Assembly: GCA_015056085.1 (NCBI GenBank)
Contig: SVHA01000011.1
Span: forward strand, 1 to 56,039
Direction of reading: 5' to 3'
Source: Clostridiales bacterium
Lineage (GTDB): Bacteria; Bacillota; Clostridia; Christensenellales; Aristaeellaceae
DNA: 56,039 nt
Both the position numbers and the translations under genes were made by a program. The notes below the pieces were generated by a model that was not told the origin of the DNA, searched no databases, and saw nothing but the letters and a program-made list of their open reading frames with translations. Positions within the stretch are counted from its first letter, which is position 1. Each line of letters starts with the position of its first letter. Below, one piece after another: positions 16,594-25,406 of the stretch.

Positions 16594-17136
16594 TCACACA
16601 GTGTAGGTCATGTGTATGCTGCCGTCAAAATCCTTCCAGGTGAAGGCGCCGTCCTCCAGCGTCATGTAGCCGTGCCAGCTGCCCTCCTTGGGGATGGACA
16701 CGCTGCCGGGGTTGAGATACACATGGGTGGGGAATTCATCGCACCGGGGCACATGGGTGTGGCCGTGGAGGAGAATGTCGCCGGGCATGAGGGGCGGCAG
16801 ATGACTGTTGTGATACACATGACCATGAGTCAGGTATATCAGCCTGTTCCCCAGTGGGATGACGGCGTAATCCGCCAGAATGGGGAAGGGCAGCACCATC
16901 TGGTCCACCTCGGTGTCGCAGTTGCCCCGCACGCACAGGATGCGATCCTTCAGGGGGGACAAAAGGGCGATGACTTCCTTGGGGGAGTATGCTTCCGGCA
17001 GGTCATTGCGGGGGCCGTGATAGAGGATGTCCCCCAGCAGCACCAGCCGGTCAGCCTGCTCTTTTTCAAAGGCGTCCAGCAGCCGGCTTGTGTACAGGGC
17101 GGAACCGTGCAGATCAGAAGCGATGACGAATTTCAT
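16594..17136 (-). CDS. yfcE: YfcE/MJ0936-type metallophosphoesterase
   Basis: A 180-residue phosphodiesterase of the calcineurin-like fold. The metal-binding motifs appear in order: SDLHGS (7-12), LGDILYHGPRN (about 34-44), RGNCD (about 70-74), HGH (about 103) and HGHTHVP (about 123-129). E. coli YfcE cleaves phosphodiesters with manganese; the natural substrate is unknown. It lies 36 bases after pepF in the same transcript. Confidence 0.9.
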   Translation of the reverse strand: MKFVIASDLHGSALYTSRLLDAFEKEQADRLVLLGDILYHGPRNDLPEAYSPKEVIALLSPLKDRILCVRGNCDTEVDQMVLPFPILADYAVIPLGNRLIYLTHGHVYHNSHLPPLMPGDILLHGHTHVPRCDEFPTHVYLNPGSVSIPKEGSWHGYMTLEDGAFTWKDFDGSIHMTYTV

Positions 17137-17172
17137 GGGTGAATCGTCCCTTTCCGGTGATGAAGTGGGGAA

Positions 17173-18924
17173 TCAGCCTTCCACCAGGGCGCAGAAGCGG
17201 TCGATTTCGCCCTTGATGACTTCCAGGCTGGAGCGCCAGAAATCACGGGAGCGCACATCGATGCCTACGCTGGCAGCCACATTGGCGATGGTGTCGGAGC
17301 CGCAGTAGCGCAGCAGCTGGTTGTAGGCGGGCACGAAATCAGCGCCCTGCTCCAGATACTTGGCGAAGACGCCCTTGCCGAACAGCTCGCCGAAGGCATA
17401 GGGGAAGTTGTAGAAGTTGCGGCCCACGGAGTAGTAGTGGCTCTTGCAGGCCCACATATAGGGATGACGGACGTCGGGGTCCAGACCATCGCCGTAGGTG
17501 GCGTCCTGGGCACGGAGCATGGCGTCCTTGAGTTCCTCCACGGTCATGACGTGATCAGCACGGGTGGCGATGACTTCCGTCTCGAACAGGTAGCGGCTGA
17601 GGATGTCCACGATGGTTTGGGTGGACTCCGTCAGGCTGGCGTCCAGCAGGGTGAGCTGCTCATCCTCCGTGGCGGAGGCAAGCACCTGATGGGCCAGAAT
17701 GGTCTCGTTGAAGATGGAGGCCGTTTCCGCCGTGGGCATGGGCGTGTGAATCAGCAGATAGGGCAGACCTGCCAGGCAGCGGTTGTGCCAGGCATGACCC
17801 AGTTCGTGGGCGACGGTGCTCACGTCGGAGAAGCTGCCCTGGAAGTTGGTCATCACCAGAGAGCGGTCCTCGCTGTGGACGGAGGAGCAGAAGGCGCCGC
17901 CCCGCTTGCCCTTGCGGGGGAACAGGTCGATCCACTTCTGCTGGAAGGCGTTGTCCACAAAGGCGGCCATTTCGGGGTTGAACTTGCCCAGCTCTTCCAT
18001 CAGCTTTTCCCGGCACTCATCCACGGTGAAGGTGCGGGTGGCCTTGCCCACGGGGGCGAACAGGTCATAGAAGGGCAGGCCGTTCTTGTGGCCCAGGAGG
18101 CGGGCCTTGGCCTTCAGGTAGCGGCGGAAGTGGGGCAGATACTCCTTCATGGCGCCGATCATGGCGTCCAGCGTTTCCTGATCCATGCGGCTGTTGTGCA
18201 GGGTCATTTCCAGCACGGAAGAATACCCTTTGGCCTTGGCAAGGGTGGAGGCTTCCTGCTTGATGCTGTTGAGGCAGTAGGCCATGGGCAGTTCCATCTT
18301 CTGATAGGAAGCGATCTCCGCTTCGTAGGCTTCCCGGCGCACATCGGCGTCGGCGTCATAGGCCATGCCGCGGATGGCGGGCAGGGGATACTCCTTGCCA
18401 CGGAAGGTGGCGGTGTGGTTGGAGTCCAGCTTGCCCCGCAGCTGGGAGAAAGCGCCGGAGCCGGACATCTGCATCTGCAGCATCCAGGGCTCGATTTCGG
18501 CGGGGATGGTGTGGCGGGCGTTTTCCGCCATTTCCTTCAGGGGGAAGGCCACCTGGGTCAGTTTGGCGGAGGAGGCGATCACCTCGTCCAGATTCTCAAT
18601 GCTGCCCACATAGCGGGTTACGGCGGAATCCACCAGACGGGCCTTGTTCATCACCCGGATGAACTTGTCCATGTAGCGGTTGGCGTCCTCGTTATCGGCG
18701 TCCACGGCGGTGGTCAGGTGAATGAAGCTGCCCACCTTGTCGCCCAGGGCGCTGAGGGCCTCGTCAGCGTCCACCAGTGCCTCCAGGCGCTCGACGGTGG
18801 GGAGGCCAGAGTGCAGCACTTCCTCAATGCGGTCGATCATGCCGGGGAGTGCGGCGAAATCCGCCTCGAAGGCCTCGTCCTGAAAACTGGAATAAAGGAA
18901 AGAAAGATCCCATTTGCCGTCCAT
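17173..18924 (-). CDS. pepF: Oligoendopeptidase F (M3 family)
   Basis: A cytosolic zinc endopeptidase that degrades short peptides. 583 residues. The active-site motif HELGH (VAHELGHAWH) lies near residue 370, and the C-terminal half carries the typical QGADFVPAYNQLLRYCGS block. I start it at MDGKWDLSFLYSS (18924), which has AGGAGGT upstream; a longer open frame overlaps the preceding regulator gene and is not used. Operon context with a GntR regulator, phosphodiesterase and HIT protein suggests a general salvage unit, which is an inference. Confidence 0.94.
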   Translation of the reverse strand: MDGKWDLSFLYSSFQDEAFEADFAALPGMIDRIEEVLHSGLPTVERLEALVDADEALSALGDKVGSFIHLTTAVDADNEDANRYMDKFIRVMNKARLVDSAVTRYVGSIENLDEVIASSAKLTQVAFPLKEMAENARHTIPAEIEPWMLQMQMSGSGAFSQLRGKLDSNHTATFRGKEYPLPAIRGMAYDADADVRREAYEAEIASYQKMELPMAYCLNSIKQEASTLAKAKGYSSVLEMTLHNSRMDQETLDAMIGAMKEYLPHFRRYLKAKARLLGHKNGLPFYDLFAPVGKATRTFTVDECREKLMEELGKFNPEMAAFVDNAFQQKWIDLFPRKGKRGGAFCSSVHSEDRSLVMTNFQGSFSDVSTVAHELGHAWHNRCLAGLPYLLIHTPMPTAETASIFNETILAHQVLASATEDEQLTLLDASLTESTQTIVDILSRYLFETEVIATRADHVMTVEELKDAMLRAQDATYGDGLDPDVRHPYMWACKSHYYSVGRNFYNFPYAFGELFGKGVFAKYLEQGADFVPAYNQLLRYCGSDTIANVAASVGIDVRSRDFWRSSLEVIKGEIDRFCALVEG

Positions 18925-19012
18925 GTGATTGTACCTCCTATAAAATGTGTGGTGATATACAAAAAGCCGGAACCGCAGGGAAGTTGCTCCAGGCGGCCCG
19001 GCAATGGGAACA

Positions 19013-19711
19013 TTAAATGCGGCGCTGCGCCATCTGCTCCTTGAGGGCGGCAAGGCACTTTTCCTTGCTGCGCTCGATATGCTTTTCCATCAGGGAACGG
19101 AAGGCTTCCAGATCCCGCTTTTCCACGTATTCCACCAGTTGATGATGCTCCTGATGGGCGCTGGAACGGCGGTTTTCCTGGCGGATGGCCATGGCGGAGA
19201 ACCGGGTGATGAACTCGTCCTGGCTCTCGATGACCCGCAGGATCCTGTTCTGACCGCAGATGGCGGTCAACTGGGCATGGAAGGCACGGGCCAGGGGAGA
19301 GAGGGCCTCGATGGCGCCGGGCTCGTCGGAAGTCACAAGGTCATCCATTTCCCGCAACTTTTCCTTCAGGCCGGCGATGTCGTCCTCCGTGGCCTTTTCA
19401 ATGATGGCGGGCAGGGTGAGCATTTCCAGAGAGTTGCGGATGGTGTAGATTTCCTCCACGTCTTCAATGGTGAAGGCACGCACCACCACGCCGCGGCGCA
19501 GCACATATTCCACCAGACCGTCCCGCTCCAGCTTGCGCAGGGCTTCACGCAGGGGGGTGCGGCTGATGTGCAGGCGCTCGGCATAATCGGTCTCAACGAT
19601 GCGCTCGCCGGCGGGAATCTCGCCGGAAATAATGGCGTGCTTGAGCACCTCGTAGGCGATTTCACGGATGGGGCGGCTTTCCAGCATGGGTTGGAAAGAA
19701 ATGGATGCCAT
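19013..19711 (-). CDS. GntR family transcriptional regulator, FCD (FadR-like) subfamily
   Basis: A 232-residue DNA-binding repressor or activator. The N-terminal winged helix (about 12-78) contains RIVETDYAERLHISRTPLRE, the classical GntR helix-turn-helix. The C-terminal all-helical FCD domain (about 85-215) binds small acids or metals in relatives. The metal-site residues Asp/His (AFHAQL, HHQLVE) are present. First gene of the operon with pepF, yfcE and HIT. A perfect ATTGTAT-N9-ATACAAT site overlaps its own transcription start, suggesting autoregulation. The effector is unknown. Confidence 0.9.
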   Translation of the reverse strand: MASISFQPMLESRPIREIAYEVLKHAIISGEIPAGERIVETDYAERLHISRTPLREALRKLERDGLVEYVLRRGVVVRAFTIEDVEEIYTIRNSLEMLTLPAIIEKATEDDIAGLKEKLREMDDLVTSDEPGAIEALSPLARAFHAQLTAICGQNRILRVIESQDEFITRFSAMAIRQENRRSSAHQEHHQLVEYVEKRDLEAFRSLMEKHIERSKEKCLAALKEQMAQRRI

Positions 19712-19767
19712 GGTCGTAACAACTCCTTCGTATCTTTGCGAAAGTGCGGAAAAAGTGCAGAATGTTC

Positions 19768-19790
19768 ATTGTATGCACTTTGGATACAAT
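19768..19790. promoter_or_regulatory. Candidate GntR operator
   Basis: Inverted repeat ATTGTAT (19768-19774) and ATACAAT (19784-19790) with a 9-base spacer. The half-site resembles the TTGTATACAA motif of FadR-type GntR regulators, though in those the halves are usually closer. It overlaps the predicted start of transcription. Confidence 0.5.
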
Positions 19791-19817
19791 AATAATACAA
19801 TATAGCGAATCTGTCAA
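19789..19817 (-). promoter_or_regulatory. Promoter of the GntR-pepF operon
   Basis: On the minus strand, a consensus TTGACA (19812-19817), a 17-base spacer and TATTAT (19789-19794). Confidence 0.85.
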
Positions 19818-19942
19818 GAGAAAAGCGGTATTTTGGCGAAAAATCAGGCAAAAAGGGGAAATTCAGCCGATGACGTGCAATCAAGCGGGAAAAAGCAGGA
19901 ATGATTGATGGAAAAAAGAGAAAAATGTGCGGAAATTCCCCC

Positions 19943-19971
19943 TTTACAACGGCGGGGGAAAGTGCTATACT
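19943..19971 (+). promoter_or_regulatory. pyrR promoter
   Basis: TTTACA (19943-19948), a 17-base spacer and TATACT (19966-19971). Confidence 0.7.
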
Positions 19972-19999
19972 TGACAGCGGTAAAATCAAAGCAAACCCT

Positions 20000-20140
20000 T
20001 TAAGGACAGCTCAGAGAGGCTGGGAAGGCTGCGCAGCGATTGAAAGACCCATGGGGAATGACCCAGAGGTTGCCCCCCGTGAGATGGACATACTGCACGC
20101 CTCTTCCGGCTTATTTGACCGGGACAGGCGTTTTCTTTTT
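20000..20140 (+). promoter_or_regulatory. PyrR-binding attenuator in the pyr leader
   Basis: The leader carries the PyrR binding-loop signature AGAGAGGCT followed by GGGAAGGCT (20012-20030). It ends in an intrinsic terminator at 20097-20140, with ACGCCT pairing AGGCGT and a TTTTCTTTTT tail. In Bacillus, UMP- or UTP-bound PyrR stabilises this loop, frees the terminator and shuts down the operon. The intervening segment (about 20041-20095) would form the antiterminator. Here it controls pyrR and the permease. Confidence 0.8.
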
Positions 20141-20174
20141 GGCCTGCCCCAGGCACAGCAAGGAGGAAGCAAGG

Positions 20175-20726
20175 ATGTTCAACGGCGGAATCCCCAAGGC
20201 GCAGCTGATGACCGGCGAAGCCATCAACCGTGCCCTGACCCGCATGGCCCACGAGGTCATGGAACAGCTCAATCCCCTGGAAGACGTGGTGTTTGTGGGC
20301 ATCCGCCGCAGAGGCGTGCCGCTGGCCCAGCGTCTGGCGAAGATCATCGAGCAGTACGAAAAGGTGTCCCTGCCCGTGGGCGAAGTGGACATCTCCATGT
20401 ACCGTGACGACCTCAATCCTGCCCAGATGCAGGTGAAGGTGAAGGATCAGAAGCTGCCCGTGGACATCACCGGCAAGGCCGTGGTGCTGGTGGACGACGT
20501 GCTGCACACCGGTCGCACCGTGCGTGCCGCCATGGACGCCATTCTGGATCAGGGCCGTCCCGCCAAGATTCGTCTGGCGGTGCTGATTGACCGTGGTCAC
20601 CGGGAGCTTCCCATCCGCCCTGACTATGTGGGCAAGAACGTCCCCACCTCCAACAGCGAGCGCATCGGCGTGCAGGTGGAGGAAATCGACGGCGGTGACG
20701 GCGTGGCGCTGTACGGCCCCCGGTAA
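20175..20726 (+). CDS. pyrR: Bifunctional pyr operon regulator / uracil phosphoribosyltransferase PyrR
   Basis: A 183-residue RNA-binding attenuator protein with weak uracil phosphoribosyltransferase activity. The PRPP-binding motif [16 protein letters not shown] is at about 97-112, and the family-typical [10 protein letters not shown] and [11 protein letters not shown] are present. The start at 20175 follows AAGGAGG. It lies directly behind a PyrR attenuator, so it controls itself and the permease gene 66 bases downstream. Confidence 0.96.
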   Translation: MFNGGIPKAQLMTGEAINRALTRMAHEVMEQLNPLEDVVFVGIRRRGVPLAQRLAKIIEQYEKVSLPVGEVDISMYRDDLNPAQMQVKVKDQKLPVDITGKAVVLVDDVLHTGRTVRAAMDAILDQGRPAKIRLAVLIDRGHRELPIRPDYVGKNVPTSNSERIGVQVEEIDGGDGVALYGPR

Positions 20727-20792
20727 TACAACACAGTTCCCCCCAGGCGGGTGCCTGAAAAGATAAACACAAAGGGAAAGGGAGATCTACCG

Positions 20793-22166
20793 ATGAGCGA
20801 GAAGAAAATGTCCAAAATGAAGTTCGGCCTGCTGGGCTTCCAGCATATGTTCGCCATGTTCGGCGCAACGGTGCTGGTGCCTACTCTGACGGGCCTGTCC
20901 GTTTCTGCGACGCTGCTGTTTGCGGGTCTGGGCACGCTGCTGTTCCACCTGCTGACCAAGGGCAAGGTGCCTGCCTTCCTGGGCTCCTCCTTCGCCTTCC
21001 TGGGCGGTTACTTTGCTGTCAACAACATGATCACCAACCACAACGCCACCCTGGGTGAAGGCGCTGTGGCCGTCAACTGGATTCCCTACGCTGCAGTGGG
21101 CGTTGCTTGCGCCGGCCTGGTGTACGTGATCGTCGCTGCCCTGTTCAAGGCCTTCGGCGCCGCCCGCGTGATGCGCTTCTTCCCGCCGGTGGTCACTGGC
21201 CCCATCATCATCTGCATCGGCATGATCCTGGCCAACTCCGCCATCAACAACTGTGCTGCCGATTGGGGCATCGCCGTGCTGGCAGTGGCCATCGTGATCA
21301 TCTTCAACATCTGGGGCAAGGGAATGCTCAAAATTATCCCCATCCTGCTGGGCGTTGTGGGCTCCTACCTGATCGCTGCTCTGAGCGGCCATGTGGACTT
21401 CACCCCCGTGCATAACGCCGCCTGGATCGGCGTGCCCTTCCAGATGAAGGACACCGTGTTCTCCTTCATTACCGACGGCGTCAACCCCTCCCTGCTGGGC
21501 AGCGCCATCGCCATGATGATGCCCATCGCCCTGGCCACCATGATGGAGCACGTGGGCGATATGTCCGCCATCTCCTCCACCGTGGGCAAGAACTTCATTG
21601 AAGACCCCGGCCTGCATCGCTCCCTGCTGGGCGACGGCTGCGCCACCACCCTGGCCGCCCTGTTCGGCGCTCCGGCCAACACCACCTACGGCGAAAACAC
21701 CGGCGTGCTGGCTCTGACCCGCGTTTACAACCCCGCCGTGGTGCGCATGGCTGCCGTGCTGGCTGTGCTGTTCTCCTTCTCTCCCAAGTTTGCTGCGCTG
21801 ATTTCCTGCATGCCCGCTGCCACCATCGGCGGCGTGTCCCTGATCCTCTACGGCATGATTTCCGCTGTGGGCGTGCGTAACATCGTGGAAAATCAGGTGG
21901 ACTTCACCAAGAGCCGCAACGTCATCATCGCTGCGCTGATCATCGCTCTGGCTCTGGGCATCAACTTCTCCAGCGCTCTGGGCTGCGATACTGTGAACAG
22001 CGTGTCCGGCGCCATCGCCTTCTACATCGGCGACGTGAAGATCAGCCTGTCCGGTCTGGCCGTGGCCTCTCTGGTGGGTATCATCGCCAACGCTGTCCTG
22101 CCTGGCAACGACTACACCTTCGGCAAGAACAAGCAGGGCGACGAGTCCGTGAACTTCAAGGTGTAA
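20793..22166 (+). CDS. uraA: Uracil permease (NCS2/UraA family)
   Basis: A 457-residue inner-membrane proton symporter with about 12-14 helices. Family features include GFQHMFAMFGATVLVP near residue 11, LGSSFAFLGG near 65 and NTTYGENTGVLALTRV near 300, which carries the substrate-binding region. Pairing with pyrR under the same attenuator supports uracil rather than xanthine as substrate. The chosen ATG follows AAGGGAGA; an earlier in-frame ATG has no ribosome binding site. Confidence 0.94.
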   Translation: MSEKKMSKMKFGLLGFQHMFAMFGATVLVPTLTGLSVSATLLFAGLGTLLFHLLTKGKVPAFLGSSFAFLGGYFAVNNMITNHNATLGEGAVAVNWIPYAAVGVACAGLVYVIVAALFKAFGAARVMRFFPPVVTGPIIICIGMILANSAINNCAADWGIAVLAVAIVIIFNIWGKGMLKIIPILLGVVGSYLIAALSGHVDFTPVHNAAWIGVPFQMKDTVFSFITDGVNPSLLGSAIAMMMPIALATMMEHVGDMSAISSTVGKNFIEDPGLHRSLLGDGCATTLAALFGAPANTTYGENTGVLALTRVYNPAVVRMAAVLAVLFSFSPKFAALISCMPAATIGGVSLILYGMISAVGVRNIVENQVDFTKSRNVIIAALIIALALGINFSSALGCDTVNSVSGAIAFYIGDVKISLSGLAVASLVGIIANAVLPGNDYTFGKNKQGDESVNFKV

Positions 22167-22188
22167 TACAAAAAAGGCAAAACAAACA

Positions 22189-22217
22189 GTCCCCGTCCAC
22201 ACTGGACGGGGATTTTT
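22189..22217 (+). terminator. Terminator of pyrR-uraA
   Basis: CCCCGTCC pairs with GGACGGGG around 5 nt and is followed by ATTTTT. The opposite strand also has T-rich sequence after the stem, so it may serve sigG as well. Confidence 0.9.
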
Positions 22218-22232
22218 CGCTCCACCATTTTC

Positions 22233-23015
22233 TTAAACTGTCTGCATATGCTTCCGCATGTGCAGCAGGGCGTTTTTTTCCAGTCGGGAGACCTGGGCCT
22301 GAGAGATGCCGATTTCCCCGGCGACTTCCATCTGCGTCTGGCCTTCGAAGAAGCGCAGGCGCAGGATTTTCTTTTCCCTTTCGCTCAGGCGGGACAGGCC
22401 GTCCCGGATGGCGATGTCCTCCAGCCAGACGTCGGCACGGGCGGTTTCGTCCCGCACCTGATCCATGATGTACAGGGCGTCACCGCCATCGTTGTACACC
22501 GGCTCAAAGAGGCTCACCGGGTCCTGAATGGCCTCCAGGGCAAACACCACATCCTCCCGGGGCAGGTGCATTTCCTCGGCGATTTCCGTCACGGTGGGCT
22601 CCCGGTCAAGGGTCTGCTGCAGGCGGTCACGGGCCTGCAGGGCTTTGTAGGCGGTGTCCCGCATGGAGCGGCTGACCCGGATGACATTGTTGTCCCGCAG
22701 ATACCGGCGGATTTCGCCGATGATCATGGGCACGGCGTAGGTGGAAAAGCGCACGTTGAGGGAGGTGTCGAAGTTGTCGATGGACTTCATCAGCCCGATG
22801 CACCCCACCTGAAACAAATCATCCGCCTGTTCGCCCCGCCCGCTGAAGCGCTGAATCACCGACAGCACCAGCCGCAGATTTCCCTGAATGAATTCCGCCC
22901 GGGCGGTCATATCTCCCTGATGAATCCTCGGAAACAGCTCCATCATTCTCTCATGGCTCATCACCGGCAGGGTGCTGGTGTCCAACCCGCAGATGTCCAC
23001 TTTGCCGTACCCCAT
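22233..23015 (-). CDS. sigG: RNA polymerase sporulation sigma factor SigG
   Basis: Late forespore sigma factor. 260 residues, close to the Bacillus protein along its length. The start YGKVDICGLDTSTLPV matches the SigG N-terminus, region 2 is DLFQVGCIGLMKSIDNFD with FSTYAVPMIIGEIRRYLRDN, and region 4 is QMEVAGEIGISQAQVSRLEK. The start at 23015 follows GGGAGGA. It lies 143 bases after sigE, in the order conserved across spore-formers. No clear SigF or SigG promoter was picked out in the gap. Confidence 0.95.
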   Translation of the reverse strand: MGYGKVDICGLDTSTLPVMSHERMMELFPRIHQGDMTARAEFIQGNLRLVLSVIQRFSGRGEQADDLFQVGCIGLMKSIDNFDTSLNVRFSTYAVPMIIGEIRRYLRDNNVIRVSRSMRDTAYKALQARDRLQQTLDREPTVTEIAEEMHLPREDVVFALEAIQDPVSLFEPVYNDGGDALYIMDQVRDETARADVWLEDIAIRDGLSRLSEREKKILRLRFFEGQTQMEVAGEIGISQAQVSRLEKNALLHMRKHMQTV

Positions 23016-23158
23016 TGCGAATCCTCCCAACGAAGCGCCGGAATCATCTCCGGCGGTTTGATGCGTTTACAGGAAGTATGGCGTGAAACGGATGCTGTTA
23101 TCCCCCGGGGACAAAACACGGCACGAAAGGCGCAAATCAGCAAAAACAGGACAGGGAA

Positions 23159-23884
23159 TCAGCCGGAAGCCCGCATCATGTCGCCGTGAAGCCGGGAAAG
23201 GATGCGCTTTTCCAGCCGGGAAATGTAACTCTGGGAAATGCCCAGCACATCCGCCACTTCCTTTTGTGTCATCTCCGGCTGACCGCCCAGACCGAAGCGC
23301 AGGTGCATGATCTTCTGCTCCCGGGGCGACAGGCGGCTCAGGGCGGCAAAGAGCATCTGCCGATCGGCGTTTTCCTCCATGGAGCGGGTGACCATGTCCG
23401 GGTCGGTGCCCAGCACGTCGGAAAGCAGCAGTTCGTTACCGTCCCAGTCGGTTTTCAGCGGCTCGTCCAGGGAGATTTCCAGCCGGGTGCGGCTGTGGCG
23501 GCGCAGGAACATCAGCACTTCGTTTTCAATGCAGCGGCTGGCGTAGGTAGCCAGTTTGATTTTTTTCTGGGGGTCAAAGGTGTTCACCGCCTTAATCAGC
23601 CCGATGGTGCCGATGGAGATCAGGTCCTCCAGCATCACGCCGGTGTTCTCGAATTTCCGGGCGATGAACACCACCAGCCGCAGGTTGTGCTCAATGAGGG
23701 TGGAGCGGATGCGGGCGTCGCCGCTGGACAGTTGTTCCAGCAGCGCTTTTTCTTCTTCGGGAGAAAGGGGAGCAGGCAGCGGGTCAGGGCCGCCGATGTA
23801 ATACAGTTCCCGGGGTGTGAGGGCGTCCAGAAAGGCGGTGAGATGATCCCGGGCAAGGGCGTAGAGTTTGAAAGTCACGGACAT
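23159..23884 (-). CDS. sigE: RNA polymerase sporulation sigma factor SigE (pro-form)
   Basis: Early mother-cell sigma factor, made as an inactive precursor that SpoIIGA cleaves. 241 residues. The hydrophobic/basic N-terminal extension (about 1-30, ending [12 protein letters not shown]) is the pro-sequence. Region 2 has [19 protein letters not shown] and [20 protein letters not shown], region 4 has [21 protein letters not shown]. The ATG at 23884 follows GGAGG. The much longer open frame upstream is the shadow of spoIIGA. It overlaps spoIIGA by 10 bases. Confidence 0.96.
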   Translation of the reverse strand: MSVTFKLYALARDHLTAFLDALTPRELYYIGGPDPLPAPLSPEEEKALLEQLSSGDARIRSTLIEHNLRLVVFIARKFENTGVMLEDLISIGTIGLIKAVNTFDPQKKIKLATYASRCIENEVLMFLRRHSRTRLEISLDEPLKTDWDGNELLLSDVLGTDPDMVTRSMEENADRQMLFAALSRLSPREQKIMHLRFGLGGQPEMTQKEVADVLGISQSYISRLEKRILSRLHGDMMRASG

Positions 23885-24684
23885 ACAGGGCAATCCTCCT
23901 TTGAAGTGTCGTTTGATTCGGAAAGAAGGGGAGCATCCTGCAGGATGCACTGGGGAATCAGCGCCTGAAACCCGCTGTACCCGCCGGTGGACAGGCCAAT
24001 CATGGCCTGAGCGGCGACCCATTTGCCCTGATGCTCCAGATGAATGCTGCCTGGGCGCAGGAGGGGCATCATGGCCCGCCCCGCTACCGTGCGCACGGGG
24101 ATCAGCCGCATTCCGGGCGTCAGCGTCTGCTGATTCCACCGGGGAAGCAGCCGGGCGGCAGCGGTGCGGGAGATGACGATCACCGGCAGGCGGGTGAGGG
24201 GATCCCTGAGGAGATTCCCCGTATCCACCAGCCCCGTCAGGGTCAGTTTCTGCCCCTGATAGCGGATGACGGCCTTCAGGCACAGGGGCGTTTCCCGGCG
24301 ATGGGAGGCCAGGGCAAAGAGGGCAGCAGCCGCAGCGGCGGCAAGGGGCGGCAGCATCCGGGAAAGAGGCGACGCCCACCGGGCCGCAGCGGAAGCGATG
24401 AGGCTCAGGGCGGCAAGGGACAGGGGCAGGCGCAGCCGCAGGGCAGGGGAGAGCCCCGGCCACACGCCCAGAGGCAGGAGCATCATCAGGGGTGTGAAGA
24501 GCAGCAGGCGGAAACCCGCTGGCATCGTCACGCACAGGGCGTCCCCGGCGGCAGCAAGGAAAGCGGCTGTCATCAGCCGCCAGCGGGGCGCCCGGGGCAG
24601 GCGGCACATCCGTTTCAGGCTCATCATCAGCACGGCATTGACGGCGCACTGCTGCATCAGGTACATCCAGATGCTGACCTTCAC
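23875..24684 (-). CDS. spoIIGA: Sigma-E processing peptidase SpoIIGA
   Basis: Membrane aspartic protease that activates pro-SigE in the mother cell. 269 residues: about five hydrophobic helices (1 to about 125), then a soluble pepsin-like half-domain with the catalytic DTGN ([12 protein letters not shown]) near residue 153. It is highly GC-rich and divergent, but the DTGN motif, the topology and the position immediately before sigE identify it. The start at 24684 follows GGGAGG. Confidence 0.92.
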   Translation of the reverse strand: MKVSIWMYLMQQCAVNAVLMMSLKRMCRLPRAPRWRLMTAAFLAAAGDALCVTMPAGFRLLLFTPLMMLLPLGVWPGLSPALRLRLPLSLAALSLIASAAARWASPLSRMLPPLAAAAAAALFALASHRRETPLCLKAVIRYQGQKLTLTGLVDTGNLLRDPLTRLPVIVISRTAAARLLPRWNQQTLTPGMRLIPVRTVAGRAMMPLLRPGSIHLEHQGKWVAAQAMIGLSTGGYSGFQALIPQCILQDAPLLSESNDTSKEDCPVCP

Positions 24685-24727
24685 CGGCGCTCCTCCCTTC
24701 GGATGATTTCGGGTGCTTTCGGGGGTG

Positions 24728-24762
24728 AGTATAGCCCTGACGGGCGGGGAATGTCCGTCGAA
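24728..24762 (-). promoter_or_regulatory. Candidate Spo0A-controlled spoIIGA promoter
   Basis: On the minus strand a -10-like TATACT (24728-24733) follows TTCGACG (24756-24762), one mismatch from the Spo0A box (TGTCGAA in the other orientation), with 23 bases between the TTCGAC hexamer and the -10. Bacillus spoIIG likewise has an over-long spacer with Spo0A bound at the -35. Suggestive only. Confidence 0.35.
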
Positions 24763-24799
24763 AGGGGATGAAAAGGAGGGGCGATTTTGCCGCCGTTTG

Positions 24800-24828
24800 T
24801 TGCAAAATGCCGGGGAGCGTGGTACAAT
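24800..24828 (+). promoter_or_regulatory. Promoter of the mazF-like gene
   Basis: TTGCAA (24800-24805), a 17-base spacer and TACAAT (24823-24828). It is followed by a ~175-base leader without a gene. The leader contains a two-part hairpin (CAGGC..GCCTG enclosing GGAC..GTCC, about 24861-24890). Confidence 0.7.
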
Positions 24829-25010
24829 AAAAAGAGCAGAACTGGTGCAAAATAGCGTTGCAGGCGATGGACATAAGGTCCGCTGCCTGATTTTCTGCGG
24901 CCTGCTTGCCGGATGGCACTGTGCCTACCTGCCGGTCATACGCTGTTAGGGGCTGCCCGGGGAGAATGATTCCCTGAAAAGGCGGCTCCCGGATGGAGTG
25001 TGACAAGGCG

Positions 25011-25388
25011 ATGAAGCGGGGAGACATCTACCGTGCCGACCTGGATCCTGTGGTGGGCTCCGAGCAGGGCGGCGTCCGGCCGGTGGTGATCATTCAGAAC
25101 GATACAGGCAACCTGTATTCCCCCACGGTGATCGTGGCGGCCATGACGACAAGGCGCAAAAAGGCGCATCTGCCCATTCATGTGCCCGTCAGCGCCGATG
25201 AAAGCGGCCTTAACCGGGATTCCGTGGTGCTGACCGAGCAGGTGCGCACACTGGAAAAATCCCGGCTGACAAAGCGTTTGGGGCGTCTGTGCCCTGAGGC
25301 GATGCGGAGGCTGGACAGGGCGCTGGTGCTTTCATTGGGCACGCAGGTGCGGGAAAACGGTACGCCTGAAAATTCAGACAGTTTATGA
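25011..25388 (+). CDS. MazF/PemK-type endoribonuclease toxin
   Basis: A 125-residue sequence-specific mRNA interferase closely resembling Bacillus EndoA/Maz[21 protein letters not shown] at the start (residues 2-21), then RPVVIIQND and [17 protein letters not shown]. The Arg and Thr/Ser residues of the active site (the Arg of GGVRP, the Ser of RDSV) are kept. No antitoxin gene precedes it; the 175-base leader has no matching small gene. Ribosome binding is weak (ACAAGGCG before ATG), so expression may be low. An ATG 18 bases upstream is an alternative start. Confidence 0.85.
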   Translation: MKRGDIYRADLDPVVGSEQGGVRPVVIIQNDTGNLYSPTVIVAAMTTRRKKAHLPIHVPVSADESGLNRDSVVLTEQVRTLEKSRLTKRLGRLCPEAMRRLDRALVLSLGTQVRENGTPENSDSL

Positions 25389-25406
25389 CAGACGGAGGAA
25401 AGACCA

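Noticed and set aside
24713-24949. Small plus-strand gene between spoIIGA and the mazF-like gene
   Set aside because: It starts before the promoter at 24800 and has no ribosome binding site or recognisable protein pattern, and could not serve as a MazE-like antitoxin.
23885-25027. A 622-residue form of SigE extending upstream on the minus strand
   Set aside because: The extra N-terminus is the out-of-frame shadow of spoIIGA. The SigE pro-sequence and a good ribosome binding site fix the start at 23884.
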